DNA of 38,139 nucleotides, taken from Planctomycetota bacterium (GTDB lineage: Bacteria > Planctomycetota > Planctomycetia > Pirellulales > UBA1268). The notes under the pieces are model-generated. The model was not told where the DNA came from. It saw nothing but the letters and a program-made list of their open reading frames with translations, and searched no databases. The stretch lies in the NCBI GenBank assembly GCA_003669605.1, contig QWOP01000021.1:1-38139 (forward strand), given 5' to 3'. This document shows positions 1 through 8,288 of this stretch, piece by piece. Both the position numbers and the translations under genes were made by a program. Positions within the stretch are counted from its first letter, which is position 1. Every line of letters starts with the position of its first letter.

Positions 1-1
1 G

Positions 2-679
2 CGAACGATGACCGAGGTGAATGATATGGCGGCTCACACCGGAGAGATGGCGGCGGAGGGCCGCATCAATCTCGCCAGCATGGACGGTACCATGCGATTA
101 CTGGCAGGGAGCACCACGTCGTTTGGTGCGAAGCTTGCGGTCATCAGCGAGCGGGCGGCGAATATCAACCTCGCAGTGACCACCATCACCAAGGTCGCCG
201 ATCAGACCAACCTGCTCTCCATCAATGCTGCAATCGAGGCGGAAAAGGCGGGCGAGTATGGACTGGGATTCCTCGTCGTTGCCCGGGAGATCCGCCGTTT
301 GGCCGACCAAACGGCCGTCGCATCACTGGACATCGCGAGGATGGTCAAGGAGATGCAAAACTCCGTCTCGGCCGGAGTGATGGAGATGGATCGGTTTGGC
401 GAGCAGGTGCGGGGCGGAGTGCAGGAGATCGGCGACATCTCTGCCCGGCTCGGCGACATCATCTCCGCCGTGCAGGGTATCTCTGGACGCTTTGGGCAGG
501 TGACCGAGGGGATGCGGGCACAATCCGAAGGCGCAGAACAGATTCGGGAGGCGATGGTCCGACTCGCTGATGGAGCAGCGCGGACTGCCGATTCCCTCAA
601 TGACTTCAACAAGGCGTCGATCCACCTCCGCGAAGCGGTCGGTGATCTCAAGGAGGAAGTGTCACGGTTCACGATCTGA
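2..679 (+). CDS. Methyl-accepting chemotaxis protein, C-terminal part (WspA-like), 5' end outside window
   Basis: This is the cytoplasmic signalling part of a chemoreceptor that would control the CheA kinase encoded downstream. The reading frame is open to the window edge, so the sensor and membrane segments lie upstream and the first ATG (base 8) is probably internal. The hairpin tip is seen as [14 protein letters not shown] followed by [10 protein letters not shown], and the region after it ([14 protein letters not shown]) closely resembles what I recall of WspA receptors rather than classic Tsr/Tar types. The rest is heptad-rich coiled coil, with no C-terminal CheR-docking pentapeptide. 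It is first in a tight operon; cheW starts about 50 bases downstream. The family assignment is seen in sequence; the Wsp subgroup is inferred from motif and gene order. Confidence 0.9.
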   Translation, partial: RTMTEVNDMAAHTGEMAAEGRINLASMDGTMRLLAGSTTSFGAKLAVISERAANINLAVTTITKVADQTNLLSINAAIEAEKAGEYGLGFLVVAREIRRLADQTAVASLDIARMVKEMQNSVSAGVMEMDRFGEQVRGGVQEIGDISARLGDIISAVQGISGRFGQVTEGMRAQSEGAEQIREAMVRLADGAARTADSLNDFNKASIHLREAVGDLKEEVSRFTI

Positions 680-729
680 CGGCCGCAGCAGCAGCGGACA
701 GGATCCTGAATACATGTCCCTTGCCCATC

Positions 730-1221
730 ATGCAGCTCCTCACCTTCAAAGCCTGTGGTCACGCCTATGCCATCGAATCGAAGGCGGTGGTCGAAGTCCT
801 CCCCCAGGTGCCCGTACGGGCCATGCCTCGTCTTCCGGACTACATCGTCGGGATGTTCAACTACCGGGGCAAGATGATCCCGGTGGTTGATCTCACCCGC
901 CGGCTCTCCGACCGGTTTGCCGCCGAGCGACTCAGCACGCGGGTGATTGTCGTCGAGTACGGCATCCCCGAGGGGCACGTGGATAGCCCACGTTTTCGGC
1001 AGGTGCGGATGGGACTGATGGCTGAGGATGTGATCTCGACGCAGAGCTCCAAAGACGCGGACACCGCGTTCCCCACCATGCATCTGGAAATCGCGCCGTT
1101 TCTTGGGAGAATCGTTCGGTTGAACGGGGAGACGATCCAGGTCGTGATCGTGGAAAAGCTCCTGCCGACGGACATCGCCGCCGGGTTGTTCACCGACGCC
1201 GCGGCGCTGCATTCGCAATGA
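730..1221 (+). CDS. cheW: CheW-type coupling protein (WspB-like)
   Basis: Scaffold protein linking receptor to CheA kinase; a single CheW domain fills the protein (163 aa). The fold is recognisable from MQLLTF at the start, then AYAIE, LPDYIVGMFNYRG and KMIPVVDLTRR, which is the typical CheW beta-strand core. An in-frame TTG at 721 would add three residues, but the ATG at 730 matches the usual start just before the first strand; no strong ribosome site distinguishes them. It overlaps the next gene by 4 bases (ATGA), implying translational coupling. Position between the receptor and CheR matches wspB. Confidence 0.88.
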   Translation: MQLLTFKACGHAYAIESKAVVEVLPQVPVRAMPRLPDYIVGMFNYRGKMIPVVDLTRRLSDRFAAERLSTRVIVVEYGIPEGHVDSPRFRQVRMGLMAEDVISTQSSKDADTAFPTMHLEIAPFLGRIVRLNGETIQVVIVEKLLPTDIAAGLFTDAAALHSQ

Positions 1222-2549
1222 ACTCCCCTCTCCCCCTCTCGAGTGTGACGGCCGCAGACCTGCTGCGGCAGTGGATCGGCCTCGATCCGAACAGCATCGG
1301 GGAGGCGTCGATCCGCCGCTCGGTCCGGATTCGCATGCTGTCGCTGGGGATCGATTCCCTAGATGCCTTTGTCCATCTTTGCGAGTCGGACCGGACAGAA
1401 CGGGACAAACTGGTAGAGGAGGTGGTGGTCGCGGAGAGTTGGTTTTTTCGTGATCAGCAGATCTTCGAGTTCATTCGGAAGCGTGCCTGCTCGCATCCCG
1501 CGGTCCCCGGGTCCCCGCCAATCCGAATTCTCAGCGCTCCCTGCGCGGCAGGAGAGGAACCGTATTCGGTGGCGATGACCCTGCTCGATGCCGGAATATC
1601 GCCCGATGGATTCCAGATTGATGCTGTCGACATTAGCCGCGTGGCCCTCGGTAAAGCTGCCGTCGGCCGTTATTCGGCCAACGCCTTCCGCGGCGCGGAC
1701 GCATCATTCCGCGGCCGCTGGTTCCGCACCGATGGGTCGTTTTCGATCCTCGAAGATTCGGTGCGATCCTGCGTGAACTTTGCCTGGGGGAACATCCTCA
1801 GCGAATCGTTCGTCTCGGAAGCCATCGCCAGCGGAAGAGCGCCGTACGACATCATTCTCTGCCGCAATCTCCTCATCTACCTGACGCAGCCGGCACGGAT
1901 CGTGGTGGAGCAGTCCCTGGACCGGCTTCTCAAGCCGGACGGGATGATTGTCCTCGGCGCCGCCGAACCGCCGATCCTCAAGGGCAACTGGATCGCTGCC
2001 GGCCCGGGTGCATCGTTCAATCTCCATCGTGGTTCCTCCAGCCAAGGACCAGCCTGGCCTCCCGTCAGCGTTCCCCGCCGCGACTGGGCAAGACACCAGA
2101 TCGCTCCCGCTCCGCCCAAGCCCGAGCGGAAGCCGGAGTCGAGGAAGCCCGCCCCCCCCCCGGCCCTCCCTGGGCCGGTACGTCCGGCACTGACTGTTGC
2201 CGAGCCTCCTCCCAGCGGAGGAGTGACGTTGGCAGCAGTCCTCGAAGAGGCCAACGCTCTGGCGAATGCCCGGAGGTTCGCTGATGCGATCGCCCTCTGT
2301 GAGACGCACCAGCGGATTATCGGTCCTTCGGCGGAACTGTTCTTCCTTGCGGGCATGGTGCACCAATCGTCCGGAAACGTGGACTATGCTGAGGATTGCT
2401 TTCAGAAAGCGCTGTACATCGATCCCACCCATGACGAGGCCCTCCTCTCCTTGTCACTCCTAGCAGCCCAGCGGGGAAATTCCACACTGGCTGCCCAATA
2501 CCGCGATTCCGCCGCACGGATCGCCGAGCGCGGGAGGAGTGAGCGATGA
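1218..2549 (+). CDS. cheR: Chemoreceptor methyltransferase CheR with C-terminal TPR (WspC-like)
   Basis: S-adenosylmethionine-dependent glutamate methyltransferase that would adapt the receptor encoded upstream. The N-terminal helical domain and the SAM-binding Rossmann domain are seen; SAPCAAGEEPYS (about residues 106-117) is the CheR SAM loop, and DIILCRNLLIYL follows. A proline-rich linker (about 290-330) leads to a TPR region (about 334-435) with the pattern FFLAGMVHQSSGNVDYAEDCF. At 443 aa it is longer than plain CheR (about 280 aa), the excess being linker and TPR, as in WspC. A run of ten C (2152-2161) lies in the linker codons. The start ATG overlaps cheW and its stop overlaps the next gene (ATGA at both ends). 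Confidence 0.92.
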   Translation: MNSPLPLSSVTAADLLRQWIGLDPNSIGEASIRRSVRIRMLSLGIDSLDAFVHLCESDRTERDKLVEEVVVAESWFFRDQQIFEFIRKRACSHPAVPGSPPIRILSAPCAAGEEPYSVAMTLLDAGISPDGFQIDAVDISRVALGKAAVGRYSANAFRGADASFRGRWFRTDGSFSILEDSVRSCVNFAWGNILSESFVSEAIASGRAPYDIILCRNLLIYLTQPARIVVEQSLDRLLKPDGMIVLGAAEPPILKGNWIAAGPGASFNLHRGSSSQGPAWPPVSVPRRDWARHQIAPAPPKPERKPESRKPAPPPALPGPVRPALTVAEPPPSGGVTLAAVLEEANALANARRFADAIALCETHQRIIGPSAELFFLAGMVHQSSGNVDYAEDCFQKALYIDPTHDEALLSLSLLAAQRGNSTLAAQYRDSAARIAERGRSER

Positions 2550-3304
2550 CTGCGTCCATCCCATCCGACGCCCAGGTGCCCTCCGCAGAGACACCGCCAC
2601 TGCCCTCCGATGACTGCTGGCGTCGTATCGGAGTCGCTGGCGATCGGAGTTGTCCGGAGCTAGCAGTCCACGTGCACTGCCGGAACTGCCCCGTGATGGC
2701 CGAAGCGGCCCGGACGTTTTTCGACCGCGTGGCGCCCGACGGCTATCTCGAGTCTTGGACGCGTGTCCTCGAAGAACCGAATGCCCCCCGCGACGCAGAA
2801 CTGACGAGTATCCTCATCTTCCGGGTCGGTCAGGAATGGCTGGCGCTGCGGGCTGGAGCTCTTGTCGAAGTGACCACGGAGCGTCTCCGGCACAGGGTAC
2901 CCCATCGCACCGGTGGTGTTCTGGAAGGGGTTGTGAACATCCGGGGCCAGCTGCAGTTGTGCGTCTCCGCACACACATTGCTCGGGATCCCACAGGTTTC
3001 GGCCGACGACAAGGCGTCGGCCCACACGCCCGCCGAGGAGGCCGACACCGCTGCTGGAAAACGTCGGTTCCTCGTTGTTGAGCGTGTCGTTGACACGGGC
3101 CCCGAACAATGGGTGTTCGCAGTCGAGGAGGTAGCGGGCATGCACCGCATCGCCCGCACGGAAATGCGGGCCGTGCCCTCGACCGTCAGTCAGTCGAGCG
3201 CGAGGTTCTGCTACGCGCTGCTCGATTGGCAGACCTCCGTCGTCGGCCTCCTCGACGAGAACCGAATGTTTGACGCCCTCCGTGATCAGGTCCATGCGGT
3301 CTGA
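2546..3304 (+). CDS. CheW-domain protein with N-terminal Cys motif (WspD-like)
   Basis: Second coupling protein of the operon, 252 aa. The N-terminal 60 residues carry four cysteines (C24, C36, C45, C48) in the setting DDCWRRIGVAGDRSCPEL ... HCRNCPV, an arrangement I recognise from WspD proteins and possibly a metal or redox site. A CheW domain follows from about residue 90 (SILIFRVGQEWLALRAG, VVNIRGQLQLCVS). Start overlaps the cheR stop by 4 bases; the kinase gene begins 47 bases downstream. Two different CheW proteins in one operon is the Wsp arrangement. The role of the cysteines is unknown. Confidence 0.85.
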   Translation: MTASIPSDAQVPSAETPPLPSDDCWRRIGVAGDRSCPELAVHVHCRNCPVMAEAARTFFDRVAPDGYLESWTRVLEEPNAPRDAELTSILIFRVGQEWLALRAGALVEVTTERLRHRVPHRTGGVLEGVVNIRGQLQLCVSAHTLLGIPQVSADDKASAHTPAEEADTAAGKRRFLVVERVVDTGPEQWVFAVEEVAGMHRIARTEMRAVPSTVSQSSARFCYALLDWQTSVVGLLDENRMFDALRDQVHAV

Positions 3305-3351
3305 GAGCCGTTTCATCAACCCAATCCCCACAAACCGGAAAGGAGCATCCC

Positions 3352-5718
3352 GTGTCTGAAGATCTCAGTGGCTTCTCGATGCTCGAATTGTTCCGGCTTG
3401 AGGCGGAGAGCCAGGCGGCGGTCCTCTCTGCCGGCGTTCTGGCGATCGAGAAGCGTGATCATTCGTCCGCCACGATCGAGGCCATGATGCGGGCGGCTCA
3501 TTCGCTCAAAGGCGCGGCACGGATCGTCGGCGTGATGCCGGCAGTGGAGGTCTCCCACTCCCTGGAGGATTGTTTCGTCGCGGCCGGCAAGGGGCTCTTT
3601 TTAGTCCGCCCGGAGCACGCCGACGTGCTCCTTGAATGTGTTGATTTCCTGTCGTCCATCGGTCGCGCTGACGACGCCTTCGAACCAGATAGCCGCTGGC
3701 CTGACCAGGCCGCCTCCCTGGTCGATGCGCTCGACCGTCTGAGGAATTCCGACGACGGTAGCGATCTTCCCGACGGTGGCAAGGCAAAGCCGGTCGTGGC
3801 CCCCACCGACCAACGTTCCACGGCGGCCGCCACGCTCCCCGCGGCGCGGGAGGAGAAAACCGCGTCTGAGCCCGCGGAGGATTTCCTGGTTTCCGAAGCC
3901 TTTTCACCCTCGGGCGCCGAGACCCCCGTCCCCGCTCCCGATGCATCCGGTCCCCGTCCAATCGATGCTCCGGACCGTGTCATCCGCGTGTCGGCCGATA
4001 GTCTCACGCGACTGGTGGGGCTGGCCGGCGAGGCCTTGGTTGAAACCAGGCAGTTGCGACCGTTCGTCGATGGCCTGTTGGCTCTCAGGGCAGCACAGGT
4101 CGACATCTGCGACTCCCTGTCGCGGCTGGAGGACCAGGCCAGCGACGTGCAACTGCCGCCGTCACTCTCAGCCACTCTGGGGCTGGCGCGGAATCGCGCC
4201 GACATGGTGTTGGCAGATTTGATGAAGCAGGCAGTCGATTTCGAGGCCTACGCCCGGCGCAACGAAGACCTTTCCGGTCGCCTCCATCACGAGGTGATCA
4301 TCAGCCGCATGCGGCCGCTGGCCGATGGAATTCGTGCATTCCCACGGTTGGTCCGGGACATCGCCCGGACGCTCGGACGCCAGGTTCAATACTCCGTGGC
4401 GGGCGAACAGACCGGAGTCGATCGCGACATTCTCGACAAACTCGAGGCGCCTCTCTCCCATTTGATCCGCAATGCTCTCGATCACGGCATCGAATCACCC
4501 GAGGAGAGATTGGCGGCGGGCAAGCCGGCGACGGGGTCGATCCGACTCGAGGCACGACACCGCGCTGGAATGCTGCAGATTATTCTCAGCGACGACGGGC
4601 GCGGAATCGACGTGGAGCAACTGCGAGTCCGCGCCATACAGCGGGATCTCGTTCCTCGGCAGGTGGCCGAGCAGTTGACTGACTCCGAGATCATCGAATT
4701 CATGTTTCTCCCCGGCTTCTCAACCCGCGAGGCGGTGACGGAGATCTCCGGCCGTGGTGTCGGACTGGACGTCGTGCAGAGCATGGCGAAGGCCGTTGGC
4801 GGCAGTGTCCGCGTCGCCAGCCGACTCGGACAGCAGACCACCTTCACGCTCCAGTTGCCGATCACGATGTCGGTCATCCGGGCGCTGTTGGTGGCGATCG
4901 CCGGGGAGCCGTATGCATTTCCGCTGACCCGCATCGACCACATCCTGGAAGTCCATCACGGAGAGGTGCGGACCATCGAAGGACGGCAATTCTTCGAGCG
5001 TGACGGGGTGTCAATCGGTCTGGTGATGGCCGCGCAGGTGCTCGACGCGACGTCCGGTGGAATACCTCCGGACCCGATGCCGGTCGTCGTTGTCAGCGAT
5101 CGGGGGCAGCAGTATGGCATGATCGTCGATGCCTTCCTCGGCGAGCGCGATCTCGAGGTCAGGCCCCTCGATCGCCGACTCGGAAAAGTGGCCGATATCA
5201 GCAGCGCTTCGCTCCTGGAGAACGGCGCCCCGGTCTTGATCGTTGATGTCGAAGACCTCGTGCTCTCGATCGACAACATGCTGATGGGACGGCGCATATC
5301 CCGAGTGGATTTCAATCTCCTCGCGCGTCGAGTGCGAAAGACCAAACGGGTACTCGTCGTCGATGACTCCATCACCGTCCGCGAACTCGAGAGGCAACTC
5401 CTCCAAGCCCGTGGTTTCGATGTCGATGTAGCCGTCGATGGCATGGACGGCTGGAATGCCGTCCGGGGCGCTGACTACGATCTCGTGGTCAGCGATGTCG
5501 ACATGCCGCGGATGGACGGCATCGGATTGGTGTCGCTGATCAAGAGCGATCCATTACGGCGCAACATCCCGGTGGTCATCGTTTCCTATAAAGATCGCGA
5601 CGAGGACCGGATTCGGGGTTTGGACGCTGGTGCCAACCGCTACCTCACTAAGTCGAGCTTCCACGACCAGACTTTTATCACCACGATCACTGACCTGATC
5701 GGAGATCCGGCCGCCTGA
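3352..5718 (+). CDS. Hybrid CheA histidine kinase-receiver (WspE-like)
   Basis: Central kinase of the chemosensory array. An HPt domain with phospho-acceptor H50 (RAAHSLKGAAR) comes first, then an acidic/proline linker, dimerisation helices (about 220-330), the HATPase domain (N box HLIRNALDHGIE, G1 DDGRGID, G2 GRGVGLDVVQSM), a CheW-like regulatory domain (about 500-650) and a C-terminal receiver. The receiver has D671/D672, phospho-acceptor D715 (SDVDMPRMDG) and K767. The CheY-binding P2 domain is not evident. The start is GTG at 3352, fixed by GGAAAGGAG eight or so bases upstream. At 788 aa it fits WspE. Phosphotransfer to its own receiver may act as a sink or output; no separate output regulator is in the window. 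Confidence 0.93.
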   Translation: MSEDLSGFSMLELFRLEAESQAAVLSAGVLAIEKRDHSSATIEAMMRAAHSLKGAARIVGVMPAVEVSHSLEDCFVAAGKGLFLVRPEHADVLLECVDFLSSIGRADDAFEPDSRWPDQAASLVDALDRLRNSDDGSDLPDGGKAKPVVAPTDQRSTAAATLPAAREEKTASEPAEDFLVSEAFSPSGAETPVPAPDASGPRPIDAPDRVIRVSADSLTRLVGLAGEALVETRQLRPFVDGLLALRAAQVDICDSLSRLEDQASDVQLPPSLSATLGLARNRADMVLADLMKQAVDFEAYARRNEDLSGRLHHEVIISRMRPLADGIRAFPRLVRDIARTLGRQVQYSVAGEQTGVDRDILDKLEAPLSHLIRNALDHGIESPEERLAAGKPATGSIRLEARHRAGMLQIILSDDGRGIDVEQLRVRAIQRDLVPRQVAEQLTDSEIIEFMFLPGFSTREAVTEISGRGVGLDVVQSMAKAVGGSVRVASRLGQQTTFTLQLPITMSVIRALLVAIAGEPYAFPLTRIDHILEVHHGEVRTIEGRQFFERDGVSIGLVMAAQVLDATSGGIPPDPMPVVVVSDRGQQYGMIVDAFLGERDLEVRPLDRRLGKVADISSASLLENGAPVLIVDVEDLVLSIDNMLMGRRISRVDFNLLARRVRKTKRVLVVDDSITVRELERQLLQARGFDVDVAVDGMDGWNAVRGADYDLVVSDVDMPRMDGIGLVSLIKSDPLRRNIPVVIVSYKDRDEDRIRGLDAGANRYLTKSSFHDQTFITTITDLIGDPAA

Positions 5719-5761
5719 TACGCGGTCGGTGCCGAACGCTCCAGCGACACGGAGACCACCT

Positions 5762-6766
5762 TTGAGAATCGGAATAGTCAATGATGTGCGGGCTGCCAGC
5801 GAGGCGCTCCGCAGGATCGTAACCAGCCTCACCGATCATGAGATCGCCTGGACGGCCGCCGACGGAGTCGAGGCGGTTGCCTTGGCCAATCGGGACCGCC
5901 CCGATTTGATCCTCATGGACCTCCTCATGCCGCACATGGACGGGGTCGAGGCCACGCGGCGGATCATGCTTGAGGCGCCGTGCGCTGTCTTGGTGGTGAC
6001 CGCCACGGTGAGCGGCAACATCTCGCTGGTCTACGAGGCCATGGGCCACGGTGCACTCGACGCTGTCGATACGCCGATGTTCGGGCCATCGGGCGAGGTG
6101 CGTGGCGCGATGGCAATGGTGGAGAAGATCGCCATGATCGGGAAACTCGTCGGTGTCACGACCGATACCAGGCGCACGCCGCGAAAGATCCCCACGTCGG
6201 ATCATCTTCGCCTGGTGCTGATTGGCGCGTCGACCGGAGGGCCCAAGGCATTGGCGACGATCTGCCTGGGGATTCCCCGCGACTGGAATGCCGCCGTCGT
6301 CGTCGTCCAGCACGTCGATGTCGCCTTTTCGCAGGGGCTGGCAAAATGGCTCGCGGATCGGACAGGACACCCCGTGCGGGTTGCGGAGGATGGGCAACAT
6401 CTCACCGCCGGTGACATCGTTCTGGCGGGCACCAACGATCATCTTGTGCTCACGAAGTCGAGGACCCTTGAGTACCGCGAGGATCCGAAAGACCTCTTCT
6501 TTCGCCCGAGTGTCGATGTGTTCTTCGATTCCGTAGCGGCGAACTGGCCCCACACGGACACCGCCGTACTCCTCACCGGCATGGGGAAGGATGGTGCCAA
6601 GGGAATGCTGCGGCTCCGCTCAAAGGGCTGGCACACGATTGCACAGGATCAGGCCAGCAGCGTGGTTTGGAGCATGCCGAAGGCGGCGATCGATGCCGAG
6701 GCGGTGAGCGAGGTGCTTCCGCTTGACGACATCGCCCCGGCGATCGTCAAGCGATTGCAGAACTGA
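5762..6766 (+). CDS. cheB: CheB receptor methylesterase with receiver domain (WspF-like)
   Basis: Removes methyl (or amide) groups from receptor glutamates when phosphorylated by CheA. The N-terminal receiver has phospho-acceptor D53 (LILMDLLMPHMDG); the C-terminal esterase has the triad S157 (IGASTGG), H184 (VVQHVD) and D277 (TGMGKDGAKG), with spacing like that of known CheB. I place the start at TTG 5762, read as MRIGIVND, because it has GGAG at a proper distance and matches the usual start of WspF/CheB. An in-frame GTG at 5729 would add 11 residues but lacks a ribosome site. It is the last gene of the operon; its 3' end overlaps the convergent amidase gene by 20 bases. Confidence 0.92.
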   Translation: MRIGIVNDVRAASEALRRIVTSLTDHEIAWTAADGVEAVALANRDRPDLILMDLLMPHMDGVEATRRIMLEAPCAVLVVTATVSGNISLVYEAMGHGALDAVDTPMFGPSGEVRGAMAMVEKIAMIGKLVGVTTDTRRTPRKIPTSDHLRLVLIGASTGGPKALATICLGIPRDWNAAVVVVQHVDVAFSQGLAKWLADRTGHPVRVAEDGQHLTAGDIVLAGTNDHLVLTKSRTLEYREDPKDLFFRPSVDVFFDSVAANWPHTDTAVLLTGMGKDGAKGMLRLRSKGWHTIAQDQASSVVWSMPKAAIDAEAVSEVLPLDDIAPAIVKRLQN

Positions 6767-8234
6767 GTCCGGCCAACTCGATCAGACGCATGGTCTCCAA
6801 AACGACCGCCTCTGATCGCCGGTTGGTCCCGCGATCAAGTCCGATCACCTGCACCCCCACCGGGAGGCCGGCGCTGCCGTGATCGGTCCTCGCAGCAGCG
6901 GCCTCAACCGGGTCGGAGGGCTCACCCCGTCCCCGCTCCTCATCTGTGGCAACGGTCGTCACGGGGACCGTTCCGGCCGCCAGATCGAGGAGGTTCGCCA
7001 ACAGACAGGGGGACGCTGCCAGGACCAGCCTTGCAGCCGTTCCATGTCGCAGCGCCGGCAGCGCCGACACCGGACAGACGACCGCGTCGAATTCCCCCCC
7101 CCAGCCAGCCACGATAGCATCCACCTCGCGTCGCTGATGCAGCACCGTATTGAGCGCCCGTCCGCGGCGCGGCCCGGTTGCCCGCAGGCCAGCGGCCTCG
7201 ATGCGTCGTCCCCCCCAGGCACAGGCGCCGGCGACGAGCGGTCGCGCCCAACGAGGCACACTCGCCATCCAGAGAAGCCTCGACACACCTGCCATCGGGC
7301 GCTCGCCCGCAAACAACCTCCGCACGGAACGACCGCCATCGGCGGACATGAGTGCGAGGTGGATCCAGGCGGCCTCCGCCGCGATCTCAGGGTTGAGGGC
7401 GCGGACCTCGGCACCAGCTAGGCGGAGGCGTTCAATGGCAATGGCCACAGCACGGCGGACCGCTGCCGACGGGGGAATCGGTCCGGTCTCGTCCCACCAG
7501 CCGATTCGAATCCGTGCCGGAAGACTGAACGCGATCTCGGTGCGACCGCACGTCGCATCGAGAGCCAGGCCCGCATCGGCCACATTTCTCGTGAGGAAAC
7601 CAGCCCGCGAACGCTGGCCAACGATGTGGGGCATGGTTTCGAAAGCACCTCCACTGCCCAGGGTCGTGCTCCGTGGCAGCAACCCCACGATGCCACAGGC
7701 ATGTGCCGGCTGGCGGATGCTCCCCGCCAAATCGTTGCCAACCGCAAGCGGAACCACCCCGGCGGCCACAAGCGCCGCATCGCCCCCGCTGCTGCCACCG
7801 GGCCCACGGTCGGAGGCCGTGGGGTGGCACGTCCGCCCCCACACCGGGTTGTCGGTCTCGTGGAGGTACATGGCCTGGGGGACGTTGGCCTTGCCAAGAA
7901 TCACGGCGCCTGCCGCACGCAGCCGCGACACGATAGAGGCATCTTCCTCATCGCGAGATGTGCATCGCGCGGTAATCCCCAGAGTGGTCAACGATCCGCG
8001 GACGGCAAAACACTCTTTCACGCTCACTGGCACACCCACAAGGGGGCCGGGCGGGCCGTCGGCAAGCCGTGTCGCCTCCTCGGTGGCCTGACCAAACCTT
8101 GGTTGCACCAGCGCATTGAGGGCGCGGTGGGACCGTTGGCTGCGGTCGATGCACTCGGCAACGACCAACGCTGCGGTCCGTCGCCCGGCAGCCACATCCG
8201 CTGCGATGGCAATCGCCGACTCACCTCGGGTCAC
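6747..8234 (-). CDS. Amidase-signature family amidohydrolase
   Basis: Hydrolyses an amide bond in an unknown substrate by the Ser-cisSer-Lys mechanism. The amidase signature is clear: VGVPVSVKE carries the lysine, GPGGSSGG the cis-serine, and GNDLAGSIRQPA the nucleophilic serine. Length (about 495 aa) suits stand-alone amidases of the FAAH-like group. It is not convincingly GatA: there is no gatB or gatC nearby. The start is likely GTG at 8234, preceded by GGTGAGGAG; an in-frame ATG at 8264 would add ten residues. It lies downstream of, and probably co-transcribed with, the acidic membrane protein gene. A run of nine G in its coding strand (7094-7102) encodes a Trp-Gly-Gly segment. Confidence 0.87.
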   Translation of the reverse strand: MTRGESAIAIAADVAAGRRTAALVVAECIDRSQRSHRALNALVQPRFGQATEEATRLADGPPGPLVGVPVSVKECFAVRGSLTTLGITARCTSRDEEDASIVSRLRAAGAVILGKANVPQAMYLHETDNPVWGRTCHPTASDRGPGGSSGGDAALVAAGVVPLAVGNDLAGSIRQPAHACGIVGLLPRSTTLGSGGAFETMPHIVGQRSRAGFLTRNVADAGLALDATCGRTEIAFSLPARIRIGWWDETGPIPPSAAVRRAVAIAIERLRLAGAEVRALNPEIAAEAAWIHLALMSADGGRSVRRLFAGERPMAGVSRLLWMASVPRWARPLVAGACAWGGRRIEAAGLRATGPRRGRALNTVLHQRREVDAIVAGWGGEFDAVVCPVSALPALRHGTAARLVLAASPCLLANLLDLAAGTVPVTTVATDEERGRGEPSDPVEAAAARTDHGSAGLPVGVQVIGLDRGTNRRSEAVVLETMRLIELAGLSSAIA

Positions 8235-8288
8235 GAAACTCTCCTCACCATCCGCCGACCACACTTCGTCCCAACGCCGACAAGGAAA

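Noticed and set aside
202-1218. Long minus-strand open frame (338 codons) across the receptor and cheW
   Set aside because: It is antisense to clearly recognisable genes, has Arg/Pro/Ser-rich content typical of shadow frames in high-GC DNA, and shows no domain.
6879-7421. Plus-strand frame downstream of cheB as a WspR candidate
   Set aside because: No receiver or GGDEF motif; it is antisense to the amidase.
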